Shown here: piece by piece, positions 1 through 5,382 of the stretch | Layout: the number at the start of each line of letters is the position of its first letter | How positions within the stretch are numbered: position 1 is the stretch's first letter | Assembly (NCBI GenBank): GCA_937958235.1 | Contig: CALFGG010000068.1 | Coordinates: forward strand, 1 to 5,382 | Direction of reading: 5' to 3' | From: an uncultured Candidatus Saccharibacteria bacterium | Lineage (GTDB): Bacteria; Patescibacteriota; Saccharimonadia; Saccharimonadales; Saccharimonadaceae | DNA: 5,382 bases | Translations under genes and position numbers: made by a program | Notes under the pieces: generated by a model | What the model saw: the letters and a program-made list of their open reading frames with translations, nothing else | What the model was told of the DNA's origin: nothing | Database searches by the model: none

Positions 1-1316
1 TTGCCGAATGTAAAAGATTAGGCATCAAAGTACTTGGACCTGACATCAATCAGTCCTATGCTGATTTTGCTATTGTTGGTGGTGAAAAAACTATCCGCTT
101 TGGTCTTGCAGCTATTAAAAGTATGGGGAAAGCCCTAATTGAGGAAATTGTTATCCCTGAACGCGATAAAAACGGTCCCTTTAAGTCGGTTTGTGATTTC
201 GCTTCCCGTGTTGATAATACAAAATTCAATAAAAAATCTTGGGAATCTGCCATCAAAACCGGTGCTTTTGACCGTTTTGCTAATCGATCGGATCTACTAT
301 TTAATTTAGAAGAAATTCAAAGTTATGGCGGCAAAGTTCAAAAAGATCGTGCCTCTGGCCAGACTGATCTTTTTGGCCTCATGGGTGATGCTGGTGCAAT
401 TCCTGAACCCACCCTTCAGGAATCCCCTACTAAGGTCTCAGATAAAGAGCAGCTACTCTGGGAACGTGACCTGATGGGGCTCTATCTTTCCGCTCATCCT
501 CTGGATAAATACGACCTCTATTTTGAAGAAAATACTCATCCGTTCACGATGGTTACCGCAGAAAATGATGGTAAACAAGTTGTTGTGGGTGGTATTATTA
601 CCGGTATTCGTACGATCCTTACAAAATCAAACACCAAAATGGCCTTCGTTAAGATCGAAAGCAAGACTGCTGAAACTGAATTTATTGTCTTTCCGTCATT
701 ATATGAGCAGGAAGGATCAAAATTAGTAGTAGATAATATTATTAAAGTTACAGGTCGAGTTAACGCTAGGGATAAAGATGGCAATGTGACCTCTGACGTA
801 AAAATTATTGCCGATTCTTTCTCTGTAGTTTCAGATGAAAAACTCGAAAATTATCAGTCTACTGGAATTAAAATGGAGGACCCAAAGGAAGCCCCCAAAA
901 AGGAATTTAAACGTAAAAAAGCAACCGTCCCAGAGAATATTGCCTCCAGGTTGTCTAGTAACCAAACCACAAAAGAAGTCGACTCAAATAATATCGAAAA
1001 AGATAAAACCGATTCAGCAAAAGAAGCACCGGAAAAAATCACCACAGAAGAAGTAGTGACAAGAGTCATTACTCCCCCAGTTGATCCAAGGTCTCAAAAA
1101 CTCTTTGTCCTGATTGAAAACCCTGAAGATACCGAGAAACTGACAAGAATTCGTCAGCTCTGTGATGAAAATCCTGGTTTTCAGGAAATTATTCTAGTGC
1201 TTAAAGATGAATCTGGCAAAAAACCGCTACGTATGCCATTTAGAATTGATGCCTGCAGCGATCTTATTGACCCACTCAAAGACTTGGTTGGTGATACTGG
1301 TGTGGTCTTAAAATAA
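1..1316 (+). CDS. dnaE: DNA polymerase III alpha subunit, C-terminal part (5' truncated by window)
   Basis: This is the catalytic subunit of the replicative DNA polymerase, cut by the left edge. The first full codon is at base 3 and 437 residues remain. In fragment numbering, residues 1-39 carry the family sequence GIKVLGPDIN and RFGLAAIK. They lead into a helix-hairpin-helix region that includes IKTGAFD (about 84-90). WERDLMGLYLSAHPLD (about 153-168) is a hallmark of bacterial DnaE just before the OB fold. The OB fold is at about 191-275, with GGIITGIRTILTK and MAFVKIES. A charged, low-complexity linker of roughly 88 residues (278-365) follows. A final domain (366-437) resembles the C-terminal domain that contacts the clamp loader tau subunit in E. 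coli. The PHP domain and catalytic aspartates lie outside the window. The ATG at 123 is internal, because homology continues in frame upstream of it. Lysine is coded almost only by AAA here. The assignment is very secure; DnaE rather than PolC follows from the C-terminal position of the OB fold. Confidence 0.97.
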   Translation, partial: AECKRLGIKVLGPDINQSYADFAIVGGEKTIRFGLAAIKSMGKALIEEIVIPERDKNGPFKSVCDFASRVDNTKFNKKSWESAIKTGAFDRFANRSDLLFNLEEIQSYGGKVQKDRASGQTDLFGLMGDAGAIPEPTLQESPTKVSDKEQLLWERDLMGLYLSAHPLDKYDLYFEENTHPFTMVTAENDGKQVVVGGIITGIRTILTKSNTKMAFVKIESKTAETEFIVFPSLYEQEGSKLVVDNIIKVTGRVNARDKDGNVTSDVKIIADSFSVVSDEKLENYQSTGIKMEDPKEAPKKEFKRKKATVPENIASRLSSNQTTKEVDSNNIEKDKTDSAKEAPEKITTEEVVTRVITPPVDPRSQKLFVLIENPEDTEKLTRIRQLCDENPGFQEIILVLKDESGKKPLRMPFRIDACSDLIDPLKDLVGDTGVVLK

Positions 1317-1362
1317 AATTTCTCAAAAACCTTTAACAAAAATAGTATTTTAGAACTGTTTA

Positions 1363-1371
1363 TGCTAAAAT
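1363..1371 (+). promoter_or_regulatory. Candidate extended -10 promoter for the FAD oxidoreductase gene
   Basis: TGCTAAAAT matches an extended -10 element (TGn followed by TAAAAT at 1366-1371, five of six bases of the sigma-70 consensus). The best-spaced -35 (TAGTAT, 1343-1348, 17-base spacer) is poor, so recognition would rely on the TGn extension. Transcription would start near 1378, leaving a leader of about 14 bases that still holds the Shine-Dalgarno site. No convincing terminator separates dnaE from this promoter, so read-through from dnaE is possible. The call rests on motif and position only. Confidence 0.5.
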
Positions 1372-1382
1372 AAAGCAAAAGA

Positions 1383-1387
1383 AGGTG
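1383..1387 (+). promoter_or_regulatory. Shine-Dalgarno site supporting the GTG start at 1392
   Basis: AGGTG, within GAAGGTGGG, can pair with the 3' end of 16S rRNA and ends four bases before the GTG at 1392. The same frame has a TAA at 1371-1373 and no ATG before codon 86, so this site decides the non-ATG start. The spacing is slightly short. Confidence 0.6.
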
Positions 1388-1391
1388 GGAA

Positions 1392-2981
1392 GTGGATAAA
1401 ATAACTAATTTTCTGAATGCAAAAATTTCTGATCTGGTCACGAGTAAGCCAGAGATTCTTGCTGACTACGCACGGGATGCCAGTATTTTAGAGATAACAC
1501 CAAAGCTTCTTTGTGTTCCTCATACGGTAGAAGATATACAATACCTTGTTCGTTTTGCTAATGAATTAGCAAAAAAAGGGTATCAATTACCTGTGGTAGT
1601 TCGTGGTTCTGGGTTAGATCAAAGCGGAGCTGACCTAACCGAGGGTATGGTTATCTCAACCGAAAAGCTAAACCAGATTCAAGAAATTGACGATCGAGCT
1701 CGCCTAGTACGAGTGCAGGCTGGGGTAACACTAGGTCAATTAAATTCAGCCTTAGCGCTCTTTGGTCTGCGTCTGCCAATCGAGGCGGATCCGCGTGAGA
1801 CTATCGGCGGCCTAGTTTCAAATTTTTATACAGATAAAATCGCAAAAAAATATGGCAGCATCTATTACTATGTTGATCGTATTGAGGCTGTCTTATCTAA
1901 TGGCGATCTCTTCCAGTCTCAAACCCTCGCCCCTCGCGGACTCAAATATGTTAAATCTAAGAAAGATTTTGTCTCGACCCTCTATCAGGGAGTAGAAATA
2001 ATTCGACAGGAAAATAAGGAGCAACTGGAGGAACTCAAAGCGCATAATCATGCTCGCGCTGGCTATCATATGATCACAGAGGTACAATCCACGCCAAATG
2101 AATTTGACCTGGCGCCCCTCTTTTTTGGCGCTCAGGGTAGCCTCGGTATTATTACCGAATTAATCATCAAGGTCATCCCGCTTTCGCGACCTACCAAACA
2201 GGCTCTGTTTGGTTTTCAGGATTTAAAAGCAGCTGCCAGCTTCATGTCAGAGCTAAAAAAACTTCAGCCTCTTCGTATCGATTTTTACGACCAACGTCTA
2301 ATTAATCTAGGTCAAACTCACGAGCCAGAAACAAATCTAAATCTCGGTGAGGCTAAGTATTTAATTTGTACAGAATTTGATGATCATTATTTTAAAAATC
2401 AAAGCAACCTTAAAAGACTGAAAAAACTTTCTTGCCAGAAAGATCTCGCTATTATCGATCAACCAGAAATCGCTAACATCATAGCTAAAATTCATAAAAA
2501 CTTGGTCGCGTATCGCAATGATAGTTCGGTGGTTGAGCGAGTTATCGTGGTTGACCGTACTTATATTCCAGAGGTGGAATTTTTTTCCTTCGTTGACAGC
2601 TTAAAAACGCTAGAAAAAATCTTTGATCAGGAATTGCCGCTCTTTGGTTCTTTCATGACTAATCTCTACTCAATACGTCCCAGCTTTGATTTGTCACAGG
2701 TGAACGATCGCAAACAACTACTACGGTTCTTGCAACAATTTGGGAAGCTGGTCACCGATTCAAACGGTAGCCTCTGTGGTGGCTCAGCTGAAGGTCAGGT
2801 CCAAGCGTTAATGGTTAATCAAAACACTTCGGCTCGTACGCTCAATCTCTATCATCAAATAAAGACACTTTTTGATCCAAACAATATTTTGAATCCTAAG
2901 ATCAAGCAGGGCGCCAGTCTGGCTAACCTAGCACGTTTTATGCGTACTTCTGCACAGATCGGCTTAATTCGTCAGGATTAA
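1392..2981 (+). CDS. FAD-binding oxidoreductase, GlcD/D-lactate dehydrogenase-like, with altered metal site
   Basis: This 529-residue flavoprotein has the two-part layout of the PCMH/VAO family. The N-terminal FAD domain (about 25-265) has DYARDAS (25-31), a pyrophosphate loop around RGSGLDQSG (71-79), GVTLGQLN (111-118), PIEADPRETIGGLVSN (129-144) and FFGAQGSLGIITE (244-256), all typical of FAD contacts. A helical, charged stretch (about 190-220) sits inside this domain. The C-terminal substrate domain ends with FDPNNILNPK (494-503), as in GlcD and D-lactate dehydrogenases. Those enzymes use a His-rich GHxGDGNxH motif and a later GEHG motif to hold metal and substrate. Here the matching places read GSFMTNLY (419-426) and CGGSAEG (462-468), so the histidines and metal-binding glutamate appear lost. 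I therefore expect FAD binding but cannot name the substrate. There is no signal peptide, membrane segment or Fe-S cysteine motif, so it is probably cytosolic or peripheral. The GTG start is supported by the ribosome site at 1383. FAD family confidence is high; function is unknown. Confidence 0.9.
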   Translation: MDKITNFLNAKISDLVTSKPEILADYARDASILEITPKLLCVPHTVEDIQYLVRFANELAKKGYQLPVVVRGSGLDQSGADLTEGMVISTEKLNQIQEIDDRARLVRVQAGVTLGQLNSALALFGLRLPIEADPRETIGGLVSNFYTDKIAKKYGSIYYYVDRIEAVLSNGDLFQSQTLAPRGLKYVKSKKDFVSTLYQGVEIIRQENKEQLEELKAHNHARAGYHMITEVQSTPNEFDLAPLFFGAQGSLGIITELIIKVIPLSRPTKQALFGFQDLKAAASFMSELKKLQPLRIDFYDQRLINLGQTHEPETNLNLGEAKYLICTEFDDHYFKNQSNLKRLKKLSCQKDLAIIDQPEIANIIAKIHKNLVAYRNDSSVVERVIVVDRTYIPEVEFFSFVDSLKTLEKIFDQELPLFGSFMTNLYSIRPSFDLSQVNDRKQLLRFLQQFGKLVTDSNGSLCGGSAEGQVQALMVNQNTSARTLNLYHQIKTLFDPNNILNPKIKQGASLANLARFMRTSAQIGLIRQD

Positions 2982-3001
2982 TTTTATAAGCCAAATTAAT
3001 C
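2976..3001 (+). repeat. AT-rich inverted repeat at the oxidoreductase stop codon, possible weak terminator
   Basis: GATTAATTT (2976-2984) and AAATTAATC (2993-3001) are perfect 9-base inverted arms around an 8-base loop (TATAAGCC). The left arm includes the TAA stop. The stem has a single G-C pair and no T-run follows, so it would be a poor intrinsic terminator. It could shield the 3' end of the mRNA, or it may be chance in AT-rich DNA. Confidence 0.4.
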
Positions 3002-3034
3002 GATTATTATCTGTTATCTAAAAATAGCTCAGCA

Positions 3035-3043
3035 TGCTATAAT
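3035..3043 (+). promoter_or_regulatory. Consensus extended -10 promoter of tig, predicting a leaderless mRNA
   Basis: TGC followed by TATAAT (3038-3043) is a full extended -10 element. Exactly six bases (CATCTT) separate it from the ATG at 3050, so the usual start point falls on the A of the start codon. The -35 is weak: the best match is TTATCT at 3014-3019 with an 18-base spacer. No Shine-Dalgarno sequence lies upstream of the ATG, which fits a leaderless transcript. An AGCATGCT palindrome (3031-3038) overlaps the box. Confidence 0.72.
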
Positions 3044-3049
3044 CATCTT

Positions 3050-4357
3050 ATGAAAGTTACTACAAAGAATTTATCCGAAACCAAGGTCGAGGTTACTGTT
3101 ACTCTTGATCAGAATGACCTTAAGGTCGCCGAGGAGCAGGCTGTCTTACGTCTGTCCAAAGAAATCCGCGTTCAGGGTTTTCGTCCAGGCAAGGTTCCTG
3201 CCGAAATCGCTAAGAAAAATATTAATCCAAACGATCTCGCCAGTACCACTGCCGACATTGCTGTTAGGCGTACTGTCCCTAAAGCCTTTGATGAGGCTAA
3301 GAATATTCCTCTCGTTATTCCAAATGTCGATATTGTCAAATTTGTCCCTGGTGAAGTTCTTGAATACAAGGCAGTTGCTGAAATTGTGCCTGAAATTAAA
3401 CTCGGTGATTACAAGAATCTCAAGGTTAAACGCGAAGAATTTAAGGCCAAGAAAGAAGATATCGACGATGTCGTGGCACGTGTTAGAAGTGCCTATGCAG
3501 AAAAGCAGGTAGTAAAACGCGCAGCCAAAATGGATGACGAAGTTGTTATTGATTTTGAAGGTAGCTTAAATGGTGAGAAGTTTGAAGGTGGCGCAGCCAA
3601 AGATTTTAAACTTAAACTCGGCTCTCATCAATTCATCCCAGGTTTTGAGGAAGGTATAGTTGGTCACAATGCTGGCGATCGCTTCGATCTTGAGCTTACT
3701 TTTCCTAAGGATTATCACGCTGAAAAACTTGCTGGTCAGAAAACCGTCTTCAATGTTCTCTTGAAGCAGGTTAATGAATTTATCCTACCTGAACTAAATG
3801 ATGAATTTGCTCAAAAATGTGGTCCATTCAAAACTATGGACGACCTAAGGAGCGATATTGAAAATAATTTAACAGAGCAAAATAAGGTCAAATCCGATGA
3901 GAAATTTAAGGATGATCTAGTTAGCGAGCTTGTGAAGAAGAGTAAAATTGCCGCTCCGGAAGTTCTCATTGAGGACCAGATTCGCTTTATTAAGCAAGAT
4001 ATCGAGGCTAATGCCAAGGCTCAGGGTCTATCCTTTGAGGACTATCTTACTCAAACCGGCCAAACTGAAGAGGACTGGAAGAAGCAGATCAAAGAACTTG
4101 CTGAAGCTCGCGTTAAGGCCTCTCTTGCTCTCCAAATGGTAGCACGTGAAGAAAAAATCGATATTGAGGACGAAATCGTCGATGCTAAAATTAATGAGCT
4201 TCGTGAAGTCTACAAAAAATCCAAGGAAGCATTAAATAATCTTAAGGATAATAATGTTCGCCAGGATATCAAGAACCGTATGGTTATCGAAAAAACTTTG
4301 AACTTCCTAGTCGAACTCAATTCTAAAGCTGAGAAAACAGATAAAAAGTCTAAGTAA
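3050..4357 (+). CDS. tig: Trigger factor, ribosome-associated chaperone and peptidyl-prolyl isomerase
   Basis: Trigger factor binds the ribosome at the peptide exit tunnel and shields nascent chains as they fold. The 435 residues match the usual family length and the three-domain order. The N-terminal ribosome-binding domain (about 1-115) has the signature GFRPGKVP at 43-50, the same residue numbers as in E. coli, which fixes the ATG start. The FKBP-type isomerase domain (about 161-243) shows VVIDFEGSLNGEKFEGG, then IPGFEEGIVGHNAGD and LTFPKDYHAEKLAGQ. The C-terminal helical chaperone arms (about 248-435) are rich in Lys and Glu and end in a basic tail (EKTDKKSK). The gene follows the oxidoreductase by 68 bases but has its own promoter, whose -10 box lies too close to the ATG to allow a leader. 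It ends before a strong terminator, so it is probably monocistronic or the last gene of a transcript. Its lysine codons favour AAG (11 of 19 in the first 135 codons), unlike dnaE upstream, which may reflect high expression. Confidence 0.97.
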   Translation: MKVTTKNLSETKVEVTVTLDQNDLKVAEEQAVLRLSKEIRVQGFRPGKVPAEIAKKNINPNDLASTTADIAVRRTVPKAFDEAKNIPLVIPNVDIVKFVPGEVLEYKAVAEIVPEIKLGDYKNLKVKREEFKAKKEDIDDVVARVRSAYAEKQVVKRAAKMDDEVVIDFEGSLNGEKFEGGAAKDFKLKLGSHQFIPGFEEGIVGHNAGDRFDLELTFPKDYHAEKLAGQKTVFNVLLKQVNEFILPELNDEFAQKCGPFKTMDDLRSDIENNLTEQNKVKSDEKFKDDLVSELVKKSKIAAPEVLIEDQIRFIKQDIEANAKAQGLSFEDYLTQTGQTEEDWKKQIKELAEARVKASLALQMVAREEKIDIEDEIVDAKINELREVYKKSKEALNNLKDNNVRQDIKNRMVIEKTLNFLVELNSKAEKTDKKSK

Positions 4358-4377
4358 GACCATCAAATTCTAGATAG

Positions 4378-4408
4378 AAATTAGGACACATCGTGCCCTA
4401 ATTTTTTT
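4378..4408 (+). terminator. Intrinsic terminator downstream of tig
   Basis: The arms AAATTAGGACAC (4378-4389) and GTGCCCTAATTT (4393-4404) pair over 12 positions with one A-C mismatch and a three-base loop (ATC). The right arm runs into seven consecutive T (4402-4408). It begins about 20 bases after the tig stop codon, the normal place for a Rho-independent terminator. On the opposite strand only a short T-run follows, so it should act mainly on tig transcripts. Confidence 0.88.
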
Positions 4409-4426
4409 AAATCCAAATACTTGTAC

Positions 4427-4432
4427 TATAAT
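4427..4432 (+). promoter_or_regulatory. Candidate -10 box for the ADP-ribosylglycohydrolase gene
   Basis: TATAAT is a perfect -10 hexamer 33 bases before the ATG at 4466. The -35 position at a 17-base spacing (4404-4409, TTTTTA) lies in the T-run of the tig terminator and matches consensus weakly. The start would fall near 4439, giving a leader of about 27 bases with a Shine-Dalgarno site. It lies directly after a terminator, where a new transcript is expected. Confidence 0.6.
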
Positions 4433-4452
4433 GTAATGGAATAAGAAATTAA

Positions 4453-4460
4453 AAGGGGGT
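4453..4460 (+). promoter_or_regulatory. Shine-Dalgarno site for the ADP-ribosylglycohydrolase gene
   Basis: AAGGGGGT differs from the ideal AAGGAGGT at one base and ends five bases before the ATG at 4466. It fixes the start and shows that the organism does use Shine-Dalgarno initiation, in contrast to tig. Confidence 0.75.
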
Positions 4461-4465
4461 TACTT

Positions 4466-5382
4466 ATGGTACATTCAAAACATGAAAGTATAAAAGATAT
4501 GATCTATGCAGGAATTATTGGGCATGCCGTTGGGGATGCTTTAGGAGTTCCTGTCGAATCATTAAGTCGCTTACAGTTAGCGAGCCGTCCGATTCGCGAC
4601 ATGATGGGCTTTGGAGTCCATCAGCTTCCGGCTGGTACTTGGTCTGATGATACCTCAATGGAAATTGCATTAATGGATTCACTAATCAAGCAAAAACGCT
4701 TTGACCTAGATGATATCATGCACAATTTCTATAAATGGTTTCATGATGCTGATTTTACTGCTACTGGTCAAAACTTCGGGATAGGACCTATCTGTGAAGA
4801 AGCAATCCGTAACTACATGGATGGGCTTAGTCCACTCGAATGTGGAGTCAAAGACGCAAAAAGTGTTGGAAATGGCTCTCTTATGCGCATTCTACCAGTC
4901 GCTTATGTCTGTTATTACAATCAGATTACTGGGAAAAAGCGACGTCAGTTAGTACATGATCTTTCGGCTATCACTCACGCCAATGAGCTCTGTATCTTGG
5001 GTTGTCTAATCTATGTAAATTTTGTCTGCCATCTCCTTGACGGAGATAATCTTCTTGAGGCCTATCAAAAAACCCAATTAGATGACTATTCGGACTTTGA
5101 AGAAGATACTCGTATGTCTTACTATCGTATTTTGGAAGAAAATATTGGTAGTTATGCGCGTCAGACGATTATTTCTACAGACAATGTATTGAATACCCTA
5201 GAAGCTGCATTTTGGTGTCTCTTTAACACGGATAACTATCGCGATGCGGTAATTACAGCAGTCAACCTTGGGGATGACACAGACACGGTTGGCGCAGTTA
5301 CTGGTTCTATGGCGGGTATTTTATATGGCTTTAATGAGATCCCCGGTCTTTGGGTTGAAGCACTGCAACGCTCTGAATATCT
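4466..5382 (+). CDS. ADP-ribosylglycohydrolase family protein (3' end outside window)
   Basis: The reading frame is open from the ATG to the right edge (305 codons plus two bases). Enzymes of this ARH/DraG family remove ADP-ribose from modified proteins or other acceptors, using two divalent metal ions held by acidic residues. The expected motifs occur in order: GHAVGDALGVPVES (19-32), GTWSDDTSMEIALMDSL (57-73, including the metal-ligand SDDT), VGNGSLMRILPV (134-145), SAITHANE (167-174), and LGDDTDTVGAVTGSMAGILYG (268-288, with the second acidic cluster at 270-273), followed by IPGLW (292-296). All visible metal-site residues are present, so it should be active. There is no signal peptide, so it is probably cytosolic. 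Most of the domain is present; family lengths suggest only a short C-terminal piece may be missing. No ADP-ribosyltransferase or nitrogenase gene is in the window, so the target (arginine, serine, nucleic acid or a free metabolite) cannot be told. The gene has its own -10 box and Shine-Dalgarno site after the tig terminator. Confidence 0.93.
   Translation, partial: MVHSKHESIKDMIYAGIIGHAVGDALGVPVESLSRLQLASRPIRDMMGFGVHQLPAGTWSDDTSMEIALMDSLIKQKRFDLDDIMHNFYKWFHDADFTATGQNFGIGPICEEAIRNYMDGLSPLECGVKDAKSVGNGSLMRILPVAYVCYYNQITGKKRRQLVHDLSAITHANELCILGCLIYVNFVCHLLDGDNLLEAYQKTQLDDYSDFEEDTRMSYYRILEENIGSYARQTIISTDNVLNTLEAAFWCLFNTDNYRDAVITAVNLGDDTDTVGAVTGSMAGILYGFNEIPGLWVEALQRSEY

Noticed and set aside
123..1316. 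ATG at 123 as the start of a separate 397-residue protein
   Set aside because: The same frame stays open to the left edge and encodes conserved DnaE sequence (GIKVLGPDIN, RFGLAAIK), so this is an internal methionine of a truncated gene.
1339..1351. AAAATA-G-TATTTT palindrome after dnaE as a terminator
   Set aside because: The stem is only A-T pairs with a one-base centre, cannot form a stable hairpin, and is expected by chance in such AT-rich spacer.
56..1441. Minus-strand open frames over dnaE and the start of the oxidoreductase gene
   Set aside because: They lie opposite well-supported coding sequence, show no recognisable family motif and have no convincing ribosome site; they are shadows.
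2997..3006. TAATCGATTA perfect palindrome as an operator
   Set aside because: A 10-base perfect palindrome is expected several times in a window this size, and it has no clear relation to the promoter.
3105..4142. Alternative-frame and minus-strand open frames within tig
   Set aside because: They overlap the conserved trigger factor frame, and their translations are Arg/Leu/Ser-rich, low-complexity products of frame shifting.
1..5382. Recoded UGA (as in some Patescibacteria lineages)
   Set aside because: None of the four coding frames has an in-frame TGA, and all conserved glycines and tryptophans use standard codons, so the standard bacterial code suffices.
1..5382. Mobile element, CRISPR array, tRNA or other structural RNA
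   Set aside because: The gaps are 75, 68 and 108 bases, all largely accounted for by promoters, ribosome sites and a terminator. I saw no direct-repeat arrays, transposase motifs or tRNA-like folds.

Overview
The window holds four co-oriented plus-strand protein genes of an AT-leaning bacterium and almost no spare DNA. They are the 3' part of dnaE (DNA polymerase III alpha subunit), a complete FAD-binding oxidoreductase, a complete trigger factor (tig), and the 5' part of an ADP-ribosylglycohydrolase gene that runs off the right edge. All three visible stop codons are TAA. There are no in-frame TGA codons, so nothing suggests a recoded UGA. I see no RNA genes, mobile elements, CRISPR arrays or attachment sites.

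Layout: dnaE ends at 1316. A 75-base gap follows, with a candidate extended -10 promoter and a short Shine-Dalgarno site ahead of the GTG-started oxidoreductase (1392-2981). The next gap, 68 bases, holds an AT-rich inverted repeat at the oxidoreductase stop codon and then a consensus extended -10 box (TGC-TATAAT) only six bases from the tig ATG (3050). That geometry predicts a leaderless tig mRNA. After tig (stop at 4357) come a strong intrinsic terminator (4378-4408), a TATAAT box and a good Shine-Dalgarno site, and then the ADP-ribosylglycohydrolase from 4466.

Organism: compact spacing, short intergenic promoters, and the pairing of housekeeping genes with a divergent GlcD/DLD-like flavoprotein suggest a Candidate Phyla Radiation (Patescibacteria) genome, perhaps Saccharibacteria-like. 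This is an inference from protein style, not a demonstrated placement.

How the genes work together: they do not form an obvious pathway. DnaE replicates DNA, trigger factor folds nascent chains at the ribosome, the flavoprotein presumably carries out a redox reaction on an unknown substrate, and the hydrolase removes ADP-ribose from an unknown target. Separate promoter signals before the last three genes fit independent transcription. The most notable points are the predicted leaderless start of tig, the apparent loss of the metal-binding His/Glu residues in the flavoprotein, and an ADP-ribosylglycohydrolase with no visible partner transferase. I found no convincing new multi-gene system.
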